This document shows positions 21,317 to 29,381 of a stretch of 64,000 nt of DNA, piece by piece (positions within the stretch are counted from its first letter, which is position 1; each line of letters starts with the position of its first letter). The stretch spans positions 744,001 to 808,000 of the forward strand of contig NZ_CP012623.1 of the NCBI RefSeq assembly GCF_001280305.1, in the 5' to 3' direction. This DNA is from Hymenobacter sp. DG25A (GTDB lineage Bacteria; Bacteroidota; Bacteroidia; Cytophagales; Hymenobacteraceae). The notes beneath the pieces were generated by a model. It was not told the origin of the DNA. It did not search any database and saw only the letters and a list, made by a program, of their open reading frames with translations. A program made the translations under genes and the position numbers.

Positions 21317-23383
21317 ATGGCTTTACTCTATCCTTGGTTTTTAATAGGACTGCTTTCCTTAGCTATTCCTATAGTTATACATTTCTTTGAACTGCGTCGG
21401 GTTCAACGCATAGTTTTTACCAATGTTAGCTTCATACGGGAAGTAAAGATTATCTCTGCACGGCAACGTAAGTTGCGGCATCTTTTAGTTCTTATTGCCA
21501 GGCTTTGCTTCTTGTTTTTTCTGGTACTGTTATTTTGCCAACCATTTATTCCCGCGCCTGAAAAGCAAGATATTAATAGCAACTCTATAGGTGTATTAAT
21601 AGATACTTCACCAAGTATGCAGGGGAGCACCCAAGGTGATGTGCTTCTGTTAGACAAAGCAACTGAACTGAGTAATGGTTTGACCTCATTCTTGCCGCCA
21701 ACTACTCAGTTTTATCTTCCTGGCATTAATTCTCAACCACTCGACCTAGCTTCTTTTCGGCAGAGGATTGAGGAATTAACTATTTCGGGGCATAATTTAG
21801 GACTTACGCCTGCTATAAATCAGTCTCGCCGTGGTAATGCATCCTTTAAACAACTATTTCTATTTTCAGACTTTCAGAAGTCTGCATTAGCACCTCAGTT
21901 CCTTTCCTCTTTTGATTCTACTCAGCAGGTATTTCTTGTTCCTCTGCGGCGGCAGGCGGCAGCTAATGTTTATGTAGATAGTGTCATTCTGGATGATGCT
22001 TTTATTCGGACCGGAGTTGATATTCCTATTAAGATCAGGCTGAGGAATGGTGGCAATGAGGCTGCCAATGGTGTTCAGGTGAAAGTGTTTGTAGGCCAGC
22101 AATTGGTTAGTGCCTACCAGGCCGATATACAGGCTGCTGATATAGCCATAACTACTGTTAGGATTCGGCTTTCCTCTCCGGATGTACAGCAGTGCCGAAT
22201 TCAGGTTGAGGATGAGCCAATTGCCTTTGACAATACTTACTACTTCACTCTGCAGCCATCCACCAGGATTCGCATTGTAGACATTGTGGCTGGCCAAACG
22301 CCAACCCAGCAGGTGTATGGCAACGAACCGCTTTTTGATTATTCTGTCTCCCCATCTGATAGATTAAACTATCAGGGTGTTGCCGGTAGTGATTTAACGG
22401 TAGTACAGGAACTGGCGCAAGTTCCCAGTGGACTGGTGGAAGCTCTCAAGCGCCGGGTGTCGCAGGGGGGGAGTGTGTTGATAATTCCGCCGGCAGAAGT
22501 AAATGCCCGTGCGTCTTATACCCTTCTTTTTCGTGAACTAGGCGTTGGACCTATACAGTGGAACTCAGTGGGAGAGGGATCACCCGTACAACGGGAGTTA
22601 GCGGCACCTAATCAGCAGAACCCATTTTTTCGGGAAGTATTTGCCAGGCAAAGCCGGCCGGGCACTATGCCGAAGGCGGCGCCCATAGTACGGTGGGCAC
22701 GTTCCGGGCAGGATATTCTGAAAATGCGGGATGGTGATGGCTACCTGGGGGAGTTCCCTAGTGGAGCCGGCAAGGTATATCTACTTGCCGCCCCCCTGCT
22801 GGGGGCTTATTCTGACTTTAGCACTCATGCCTTATTTGTGCCGGTGATGTATCGGTTGGCTATGCAGAGCTATCAGGCTACCCAACTGCCCGCGTATCGG
22901 CTTACCCAAGAAACGGTGACGCTGCCGGTGCCAACTGCATCAACGAAAAATATTGGCGATAAGGCCGTATTCAAGCTACAGCAGGATAGTAACACTTTTA
23001 TCCCTGCGCAGCGTGTACAAGTGGGGGAAGTGGTTCTGACAGTACCAGTGGGTATGAAGATGCCTGGTTTTTATACCCTCACCCAACAGGGCCGGCCAAT
23101 TACTACGCTGGCATTTAATCAGGATAAGCGCGAATCAGAGTTGGCCAGCTACTCTGTGGAAGAGCTACGTCAGCTAATAGGCACCACCCATCCTAATATT
23201 CATTTATATGATGTGAACGAGGGCCAGTCTGTAGCGGCGCAGTATAAGGCGCAACGGGTTGGTACTCCCTTGTGGCAATATTGCCTAGCAGCGGCATTGA
23301 TTTCGCTGTTACTGGAAGTGCTGCTATTGCGTTTTTGGGGTAAAGCTAAGGCGGCAGCTCCCCAGGTAGTTCCTGTGGCATAA
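21317..23383 (+). CDS. BatA-like vWA-domain membrane protein
   Basis: A 688-residue protein with an N-terminal aerotolerance-regulator (BatA) region: hydrophobic segment 3-23, RRVQRIVFTNVSFIREV, second segment 52-76. Then a von Willebrand A-type domain with the metal site motif DTSPS (96-100), a long beta-rich periplasmic part and a C-terminal transmembrane helix (about 655-676). Proteins of this type are common in Bacteroidota; their molecular role is poorly defined. MALLYPWF is taken as the start; an in-frame TTG lies 33 bases upstream. Its first half uses more AT-rich codons than its neighbours. It probably leads an operon through the glycosyltransferases downstream (gaps of 40-50 bases). 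Confidence 0.85.
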   Translation: MALLYPWFLIGLLSLAIPIVIHFFELRRVQRIVFTNVSFIREVKIISARQRKLRHLLVLIARLCFLFFLVLLFCQPFIPAPEKQDINSNSIGVLIDTSPSMQGSTQGDVLLLDKATELSNGLTSFLPPTTQFYLPGINSQPLDLASFRQRIEELTISGHNLGLTPAINQSRRGNASFKQLFLFSDFQKSALAPQFLSSFDSTQQVFLVPLRRQAAANVYVDSVILDDAFIRTGVDIPIKIRLRNGGNEAANGVQVKVFVGQQLVSAYQADIQAADIAITTVRIRLSSPDVQQCRIQVEDEPIAFDNTYYFTLQPSTRIRIVDIVAGQTPTQQVYGNEPLFDYSVSPSDRLNYQGVAGSDLTVVQELAQVPSGLVEALKRRVSQGGSVLIIPPAEVNARASYTLLFRELGVGPIQWNSVGEGSPVQRELAAPNQQNPFFREVFARQSRPGTMPKAAPIVRWARSGQDILKMRDGDGYLGEFPSGAGKVYLLAAPLLGAYSDFSTHALFVPVMYRLAMQSYQATQLPAYRLTQETVTLPVPTASTKNIGDKAVFKLQQDSNTFIPAQRVQVGEVVLTVPVGMKMPGFYTLTQQGRPITTLAFNQDKRESELASYSVEELRQLIGTTHPNIHLYDVNEGQSVAAQYKAQRVGTPLWQYCLAAALISLLLEVLLLRFWGKAKAAAPQVVPVA

Positions 23384-23433
23384 GAACCGCGTTTGCGGAA
23401 AAGCCTCTATCTTTCCGCTTTCAGTTTTTGCCT

Positions 23434-23967
23434 GTGTCAACTCCGCTTTCTTTTTCTCAGCGCATTCTACGCACCGCCCTGCTTTTTGGCGCGGGGGTAG
23501 GGTTGCTGTCCCTTGTTTGGTTGTTATATCTGTATATGGCCGGGCATAACCCGTACGGTCCTAAACGGCTGATGTCTACGGTGCTATTGCCTTTTGCCGC
23601 GGTGCTATGTCAGTGGTATGTGCGGCGCTATTTTCAGCCTAATGGCCCCGGGTTGGGACGGGCTGTGTTAACAGGCATTCTGACTGTGTTATTTGCCTCG
23701 GCTATTTCCGCGGCCGGGCTGTATGGTTTCGCCCGCGCGGCCGGGCCGGAGCTGATTGAAAAAAATGGGGCTGAAATGCGCGCTATTTTACAAGCCGGCC
23801 GGGATATTTATCTAAAGCAGCGAGATGGCGCCAAGCGCTTTCAGCTAGAAGAAAAAGCGCTGCAGCATAACCCACAGCCAAGTGAGCTGGCGCTGGATGA
23901 GTTCTACAAAAAGTTGATTCTAGGAGTATTATTTGTATTGCCGGGAGCCGTTTTCTTCCGGAAATAA
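23434..23967 (+). CDS. DUF4199-type membrane protein (first of two)
   Basis: A 177-residue protein with four hydrophobic segments (about 15-37, 46-60, 76-100, 155-172 of the product) and a charged loop before the last, the layout of the Bacteroidota DUF4199 family. No enzymatic motif is visible. A GTG start is chosen; an in-frame TTG two codons upstream is equally possible. It is followed after 45 bases by a second protein of similar layout, suggesting a diverged duplication. Function unknown. Confidence 0.75.
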   Translation: MSTPLSFSQRILRTALLFGAGVGLLSLVWLLYLYMAGHNPYGPKRLMSTVLLPFAAVLCQWYVRRYFQPNGPGLGRAVLTGILTVLFASAISAAGLYGFARAAGPELIEKNGAEMRAILQAGRDIYLKQRDGAKRFQLEEKALQHNPQPSELALDEFYKKLILGVLFVLPGAVFFRK

Positions 23968-24012
23968 GTGCGCATTCCTGTTTTTTTCTTTTCTCCCAAT
24001 CCAATTCATCTT

Positions 24013-24540
24013 ATGGAAAACACCGCTACTACTGTTACGCCTGCATCTGTTGGTATTCGCTACGGAGTATTAACGGGCTTAGTGTCCATTATCTACACCT
24101 TTATTCTGCTGGCTACCCGTCAGGAAGGAAACACCCCGCTTGGCCTTCTGGCCTTTGTGATTTGGATAGGTGGTATCTGGATGGCTCATAAGTATTACAA
24201 AGCCAACAATGAAGGCTTTATGTCCTATGGGCAGGGCCTGACCATTGGGATGATCCTCTCGTTGGTATCCGGGGTGATGGGCGCTATCTTCCGCTATGTC
24301 TATATGGAGTTCATTGACCCTGCTGCCGTGCAGCGTGGAGTAGATTTAGCACGAACCAAAATGGAGCAGCAAGGTAATCTGAGCGACGAGCAGATTGATC
24401 AGGCGGTTGCTATGTCGCAGAAATTCAGCGTTGGCCCGGTAGGTTTGGTCATTGCCATTGTATTTGCGGTATTAATCGGGCTGATTCTTTCCCTAATCAT
24501 TTCGGCCATCACTAAAAATACCCGCCCCGAGTTTGAGTAA
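24013..24540 (+). CDS. DUF4199-type membrane protein (second of two)
   Basis: A 175-residue protein with segments at about 13-34, 42-58, 72-95 and 140-165, and a loop rich in Gln, Glu and Asp between the third and fourth. GIRYGVLTGLVSIIYTF and YGQGLTIGMILSLVSGVMG are typical of DUF4199. The ATG at MENTATT is used; an in-frame GTG lies 45 bases upstream. Its stop overlaps the following glycosyltransferase start by eight bases, so the two are likely translationally coupled. In Bacteroidota such genes are often found beside a GT2 gene, as here. Confidence 0.85.
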   Translation: MENTATTVTPASVGIRYGVLTGLVSIIYTFILLATRQEGNTPLGLLAFVIWIGGIWMAHKYYKANNEGFMSYGQGLTIGMILSLVSGVMGAIFRYVYMEFIDPAAVQRGVDLARTKMEQQGNLSDEQIDQAVAMSQKFSVGPVGLVIAIVFAVLIGLILSLIISAITKNTRPEFE

Positions 24541-25519
24541 GCGTTTGCCGCAGCATTTTCCCGTTGAGCTGTCTATTGTTATTCCCCTGCTCAACGAAGC
24601 TGAGTCTTTGCCGGAACTCACGCGGTGGATTCACCGCGTGCTTTCTGCGCATGGGCTCACCTATGAGGTTATTCTGATAGATGATGGCTCTACGGATGCC
24701 TCCTGGGAGGTAATCGAGGATTTGTCGCAGGAGGATATTCATTTGCGGGGCATCCGCTTTAACCGGAATTACGGCAAATCGGCGGCGTTAAACGTGGGCT
24801 TTAAAGCCGCGGTGGGCCGCGTGGTGTGCACCATGGACGCCGACCTGCAGGACTCGCCGGAAGAGCTGCCGGACCTTTACCAGATGATTACCCATGATGG
24901 GTATGACCTGGTAAGCGGCTGGAAGAAAAAGCGCTTTGATCCACTCAGCAAAACCATTCCTACCAAGCTCTTTAACGGCGTGACGCGCTGGATTTCGGGT
25001 ATTCAACTGCACGACTTCAACTGCGGGCTGAAGGCTTATAACCACCGCGTAGTGAAGTCCATTGAAGTGTACGGGGAGATGCACCGCTACATTCCGGTTA
25101 TTGCTAAATGGGCCGGTTTCCGGCGTATTGGCGAGAAGGTAGTGCAGCACCAGGAGCGCAAGTATGGCGTCACCAAGTTCGGCCTGGAGCGGTTCGTATA
25201 CGGCTTTCTGGATTTGCTGAGCATCACCTTTGTGAGCCGCTTCAAGAAGCGCCCTATGCACTTCTTCGGCACGGTGGGCATGCTTTCGTTTTTAACGGGT
25301 ATTTTGATTACGCTGTGGCTGGTGGGAGAAAAGGTGTACCTGGCCTCCCAGAACCTGAAAGCGCGCGACGTTACCGATCAGCCCCTGTTCTTCCTGGCGC
25401 TGGCCGCCGTTATTGTAGGCGTACAAGTGTTTGTGGGCGGTTTTCTGGCCGAAATGGTACAGCTGAACGGCCCCCGGAAGAATCAGTATCTGGTGCGGGA
25501 TAAGCTTAATCTGGAGTAG
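24533..25519 (+). CDS. Family 2 glycosyltransferase with C-terminal membrane helices
   Basis: A 328-residue GT2 enzyme of the DPM1/GtrB type. Nucleotide-sugar motifs: IDDGSTD (D50/D51) and MDADLQDSPE (D102, D104); FNCGLKAY near residue 163 matches the usual acceptor-side motif. Two hydrophobic helices near 240-262 and 283-307 anchor it in the membrane. Such enzymes transfer a sugar to polyprenyl phosphate to feed periplasmic glycosylation; the sugar is unknown. The start is TTG, overlapping the DUF4199 stop; there is no ATG that keeps the first beta strand. Probably co-transcribed with the GT4 downstream. Confidence 0.88.
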   Translation: MSKRLPQHFPVELSIVIPLLNEAESLPELTRWIHRVLSAHGLTYEVILIDDGSTDASWEVIEDLSQEDIHLRGIRFNRNYGKSAALNVGFKAAVGRVVCTMDADLQDSPEELPDLYQMITHDGYDLVSGWKKKRFDPLSKTIPTKLFNGVTRWISGIQLHDFNCGLKAYNHRVVKSIEVYGEMHRYIPVIAKWAGFRRIGEKVVQHQERKYGVTKFGLERFVYGFLDLLSITFVSRFKKRPMHFFGTVGMLSFLTGILITLWLVGEKVYLASQNLKARDVTDQPLFFLALAAVIVGVQVFVGGFLAEMVQLNGPRKNQYLVRDKLNLE

Positions 25520-25559
25520 CTAAAACAGCCGGGGTAAATTATGGGCCCTGGGTATGCTT

Positions 25560-26696
25560 ATGAAAGTCGTTATCATCGGGCCTGCATATCCATTGCGGGG
25601 TGGCTTGGCCACCTACAACGAACGACTGGCGCGGGCCTTCCGCGAAGCCGGCGACGAAGTACGATTGGTGACATTTTCATTGCAGTATCCCGACTTTCTG
25701 TTTCCCGGCCAAACGCAGTTCAGCACCGAGGCTGGCCCCGCAGATCTGGATATTGAAGTCAGTATTAACTCCATAAACCCGCTTTCCTGGCTGCGGGTAG
25801 GGGAGAAGCTGCGTCGGGAAAAGCCGGATCTGGTGATTTTTCGGTTCTGGCTGCCCTTTATGGGGCCCGCGCTGGGGTTTATAGCCCGCCGCATCCGCCG
25901 CAACCGCCACACGCGCATTGTGGCCATTACCGATAATGTAATCCCCCACGAAAAGCGCCCTGGCGACCGGCCCCTTACGCGGTACTTCCTCTCGGCTTGT
26001 CATGGCTTTGTCACCATGTCGCGGGCGGTGCTGGCCGATTTGCGCCTGCTGCATTTCAAGCAGCCCGCCCGCTACCAGCCGCATCCGCTCTATGACAACT
26101 TCGGCCCCCTGAAATCCAAAGCCGAAGCCCTACGGGCGTTGGGGCTGGATGAAAAGTTTGGCTATCTGCTGTTTTTCGGGTTTATCCGGGCTTACAAGGG
26201 GCTGGATATATTGCTGGAAGCTTTTGCCGATGAGCGGCTGGCCCGCCTGCCGGTGAAGCTGATAGTAGCCGGCGAGTATTACGAAGACTCCGCGCCCTAC
26301 GAAGAGCTCATTCAGAAATACAACCTGGGAAGCCGCCTGGTGCGCGCCACCGACTTCATTCCCAATGAGAAGGTGGTAGACTACTTTTGCGCGGCCGATA
26401 TGGTGGTGCAGCCCTACAAAAACGCCACGCAAAGCGGCGTCTCACAGATTGCCTATCATTTTGAGCGGCCCATGCTGGTTACCGATGTCGGCGGCCTAGC
26501 CGAGCTGATTCCCAACGGCGAAGTGGGCTACGTGGTAAAGCCCACCCCCAAAGCCATTGCCGATGCGCTGGTAGATTTCTACGAGCATCAGCGTGAGGCC
26601 GAGTTTACCACGGGAGTTTGGGAGCGAAAAAAACAGTTCTCCTGGAGTGAGATGGTACACGCCCTGAAAGACGTGGCCCAGGAGAAGCAGCCTTAG
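25560..26696 (+). CDS. Family 4 (GT-B) glycosyltransferase
   Basis: A 378-residue cytoplasmic glycosyltransferase. The N-terminal GPAYPLRGGLATYNERLA segment and the C-terminal domain (GFIRAYKGLDILLEAF near 203, VVQPYKNATQSGVSQIAY near 282, then VTDVGGLAEL) are typical of GT4. The Lys/Glu-type donor site has the form KNATQSG. Donor and acceptor are not predictable; the neighbouring GT2 and membrane proteins suggest cell-surface glycan synthesis. MKVVIIGP is used as start; another ATG is two codons upstream. It converges with the GT9 gene, 14 bases apart, without an obvious terminator. Confidence 0.88.
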   Translation: MKVVIIGPAYPLRGGLATYNERLARAFREAGDEVRLVTFSLQYPDFLFPGQTQFSTEAGPADLDIEVSINSINPLSWLRVGEKLRREKPDLVIFRFWLPFMGPALGFIARRIRRNRHTRIVAITDNVIPHEKRPGDRPLTRYFLSACHGFVTMSRAVLADLRLLHFKQPARYQPHPLYDNFGPLKSKAEALRALGLDEKFGYLLFFGFIRAYKGLDILLEAFADERLARLPVKLIVAGEYYEDSAPYEELIQKYNLGSRLVRATDFIPNEKVVDYFCAADMVVQPYKNATQSGVSQIAYHFERPMLVTDVGGLAELIPNGEVGYVVKPTPKAIADALVDFYEHQREAEFTTGVWERKKQFSWSEMVHALKDVAQEKQP

Positions 26697-26710
26697 GGTC
26701 TTTTCTGACC

Positions 26711-27799
26711 TTATAAGCTGGCCTGCACAGCGGCAAATACCTTGTCCGCCGGCAAATCCTCCATGCAGCTGGTGCCCAGCTTGCAAGTGCCCCGGTAGAA
26801 ACACACGCACTGACGGTCGGGCTGCACCAGTTGGCCGCGCCCGTATAGGTCGAATTCGTAGGGGTTGAAGATGTTGTTCATGAGCACCGTGGGCTTCTGC
26901 AGGGCGATGCTGATGTGCATGGCCATGGTTACCTGCGTTACAATGAGGTCCATCTGGTGCATGAGGTTGATGAACTGCTCCAGCGGGAAGGTGCCCAGGT
27001 AGGCCGCACCAGTAACGGCTTGCAAGCGCCGGTTGCGCTCATCCTCGGCGGTGCCACCCAGCAGGACAGGGGCATACCCGGCCTGCTGCAGCTGCGTGAT
27101 CAGCGCCACCCATTTCTCATCTGACCACAGGCGCGTGGTCCACCGGTCGCCGCAGCCGGTATTCAGGCCAATGCGCGGCTTGCCCGTCGGCAGCGCCGAC
27201 CAATCGTAGCCTTTGTCTTGGTGATTGTCGAATACATATTCCTCGCCCCGGAACTCATAGCCGCACAGCTCAAAAATCTCCTGCACGTAGGGCTTCTCAT
27301 TCTGCTGGCTGAGCTCATCGAACACGCCCGTGAGAAACTTGTGGTTAGCCAGCGTATTGCTGGGCCAGGCCACGCCGTTGGGGTGCAGCGTGTAGCCAAA
27401 CTTCTGCGTCGCCCGGATAGAATCATGCAGGGCGCAAGCCTCTTTGTCTTTGTCGAGGTTAAACAGAATATCAAACTCCCGCGCCTGCAAGTGCAGCACC
27501 GAGGCCAGCTCCAGCTTCAGCACCTCATCAATTTCTCCCTGGGGCAGAATGGCCGGCGTGAGCGTGAGCCACGTAATTTTTGCCGCCGGATATTCCAGCC
27601 GCAGCCGACGCAGCAGGGGTGTCGTCCGGATAACATCCCCAATGGCTCCCAGCTTGATAATCAGAATCCGCTGCAGCACGGGCGCGTACACGGGGCAGCC
27701 GCCACACTGATAGCCGTGTTCTTTATTCGGGCGGCAGGGAATATCACCGCGAAAATGGCGGCAGTCGGGATGAACGGTGATGCCGTTAAGCTCGGGCAT
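26711..27799 (-). CDS. Family 9 (heptosyltransferase-like) glycosyltransferase with Cys clusters
   Basis: A 362-residue GT9-type enzyme. The fold begins at RILIIKLGAIGDVIRTTPLL (about 44-63), the classic WaaC/WaaF-like start, and contains GLNTGCGDRWTTRLW and LLGGTAEDERN donor-site segments. Unusual are an N-terminal extension with C13, C22, C32 and C35 (PDCRHFRGDIPC then CGGC) and a C-terminal cluster C331, C333, C339, C345. These look like a metal or iron-sulfur site or disulfide network. It may add a heptose-like sugar to LPS or another glycan. It follows purB by 60 bases on the same strand. Confidence 0.88.
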   Translation of the reverse strand: MPELNGITVHPDCRHFRGDIPCRPNKEHGYQCGGCPVYAPVLQRILIIKLGAIGDVIRTTPLLRRLRLEYPAAKITWLTLTPAILPQGEIDEVLKLELASVLHLQAREFDILFNLDKDKEACALHDSIRATQKFGYTLHPNGVAWPSNTLANHKFLTGVFDELSQQNEKPYVQEIFELCGYEFRGEEYVFDNHQDKGYDWSALPTGKPRIGLNTGCGDRWTTRLWSDEKWVALITQLQQAGYAPVLLGGTAEDERNRRLQAVTGAAYLGTFPLEQFINLMHQMDLIVTQVTMAMHISIALQKPTVLMNNIFNPYEFDLYGRGQLVQPDRQCVCFYRGTCKLGTSCMEDLPADKVFAAVQASL

Positions 27800-27859
27800 T
27801 GGGAGAATATTTTGGGCTGAAAGAAAGCCCTACTTAGTAAAGGGAGGGAAGCCGACTTT

Positions 27860-29224
27860 TTAGATGCCCACGTAGTTCATCGGCGTAATAGCGCGCAGCT
27901 CCGCTTTAACAGCATCACTCACATTCAGCGTGCCGATAAACTCGCTGATGGTTTGCTGCGTGATGGGGCCATGCGTGCGCGTAAGAGCCTTGAGGGCGTT
28001 ATAGGGGTCGGGGTAGTTTTCGCGGCGCAGAATGGTCTGGATGGCCTCGGCCACTACTGGCCAGTTGGCTTCCAGGTCACGGCGGAGGGCTTCCTCGTCC
28101 AGCGCCAGCTTATCCAGGCCGCGCTGCAGCGCCGTAAGGGCAATGAGCGTATGGCCCAGAGGCACGCCTAGGTTGCGGAGCACGGTAGAGTCGGTCAGGT
28201 CGCGCTGCAGGCGGCTGATGGGCAGCTTAGCCGCCAGGTGCTCCAGCACGGCATTGGCCAGGCCCAGGTTGCCTTCGGCATTTTCAAAATCGATGGGGTT
28301 TACCTTGTGCGGCATGGCGGAGGAGCCTACTTCACCCGCTTTAATGGTCTGGCGGAAATACCCCATCGAAATATACTGCCACACGTCGCGGGCCAGATCA
28401 ATAAGAATATTGTTGAGGCGCTTTAGGCCGTCGCAAAGGGCGGCCAGGTGGTCATAGTGCTCAATCTGAGTGGTGGGGAAGGAGCGGTGCAGGCCCAGCC
28501 GGTCGGTCACGAAATGCTGTCCGAACTCGTGCCAGTCGATGTTTGGATAAGCTACGTGGTGGGCGTTGAAGTTGCCGGTAGCGCCGCCAAACTTGGCCGC
28601 AAAGGGCACTTGCGCCAGCAGGTCTACCTGGGCATCGAGGCGGGCCACAAACACCTGAATTTCTTTGCCTAGGCGGGTAGGGGAGGCGGGCTGGCCGTGG
28701 GTACGCGCCAGCATGGGCACCGCGGCCCAGCTGGTAGCCCGGTCGGCCAGGTGGTTGCGCACCGTAGCGTAAGCGGGCAGCAGCACCTTGACTACGGCGT
28801 GCTGCAAGCTCAGCGGAATAGCGGTGTTGTTGATGTCCTGGGAGGTGAGCCCGAAGTGAATAAACTCCACGTATTGCTGTAGCCCCAGCGCCATGAATTT
28901 ATCCCGCAGGAAATATTCCACGGCCTTCACATCGTGGTTGGTTACCCGCTCGTGGGCTTTTACGGCCTCCGCATCTTCCGGTGAAAAATCCAGGTAGATC
29001 TGACGCAGCGCCCCGATAACTTCCTCTGAAACCGTTTCCAGCTGGGGCAGCGGCAGCTGGCGCAGGGCAATAAAGTACTCCACTTCTACCAGCACCCGGT
29101 AGCGAATCAGGGCAAGCTCGGAAAAGAAGGCAGCCAGCGGCGCCGTTTGGCGACGGTAGCGCCCATCCAGCGGCGAAACGGCGGTGAGGGCGGAGAAAGA
29201 AGTCGTATCGGTTGAGGCAGACAT
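27860..29224 (-). CDS. purB: Adenylosuccinate lyase PurB
   Basis: A 454-residue member of the fumarase/aspartase superfamily acting twice in purine synthesis: cleavage of SAICAR and of adenylosuccinate. The signature SSAMPHKVNPIDFENAEG near residue 300 contains the catalytic loop Ser, and the N-terminus SPLDGRYRRQTAPL matches the E. coli-type branch. The frame is open 26 codons further upstream but MSASTDTTSF fits best and lies 28 bases from a -7 promoter element. A GT9 gene follows on the same strand; they may be co-transcribed though functionally unrelated. Confidence 0.96.
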   Translation of the reverse strand: MSASTDTTSFSALTAVSPLDGRYRRQTAPLAAFFSELALIRYRVLVEVEYFIALRQLPLPQLETVSEEVIGALRQIYLDFSPEDAEAVKAHERVTNHDVKAVEYFLRDKFMALGLQQYVEFIHFGLTSQDINNTAIPLSLQHAVVKVLLPAYATVRNHLADRATSWAAVPMLARTHGQPASPTRLGKEIQVFVARLDAQVDLLAQVPFAAKFGGATGNFNAHHVAYPNIDWHEFGQHFVTDRLGLHRSFPTTQIEHYDHLAALCDGLKRLNNILIDLARDVWQYISMGYFRQTIKAGEVGSSAMPHKVNPIDFENAEGNLGLANAVLEHLAAKLPISRLQRDLTDSTVLRNLGVPLGHTLIALTALQRGLDKLALDEEALRRDLEANWPVVAEAIQTILRRENYPDPYNALKALTRTHGPITQQTISEFIGTLNVSDAVKAELRAITPMNYVGI

Positions 29225-29251
29225 GCGTATAGGGAAGTTGGACCGGTGGAC

Positions 29252-29259
29252 CAAAGGTA
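29252..29259 (-). promoter_or_regulatory. purB promoter -7 element
   Basis: Minus-strand TACCTTTG, exact -7 consensus, about 28 bases before the ATG. No good -33 TTG. Paired with a divergent TACCTTTG 43 bases away for the next gene. Confidence 0.5.
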
Positions 29260-29302
29260 AGGAATGCCCGCTCTGCCCGACAGGGCACGCGGTGCTTTTC
29301 AC

Positions 29303-29310
29303 TACCTTTG
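29303..29310 (+). promoter_or_regulatory. Promoter -7 element for the AsmA/GT51 gene
   Basis: TACCTTTG on the plus strand; predicted start near 29317, giving a leader of about 65 bases to the GTG. -33 element not recognisable. Confidence 0.5.
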
Positions 29311-29381
29311 TCTTCCGAGCGGCAATGGGTTCGGCATGAATCTAGCTATGCCCGGCCGCAACTTCTCTCCTCTGTTTGCGC

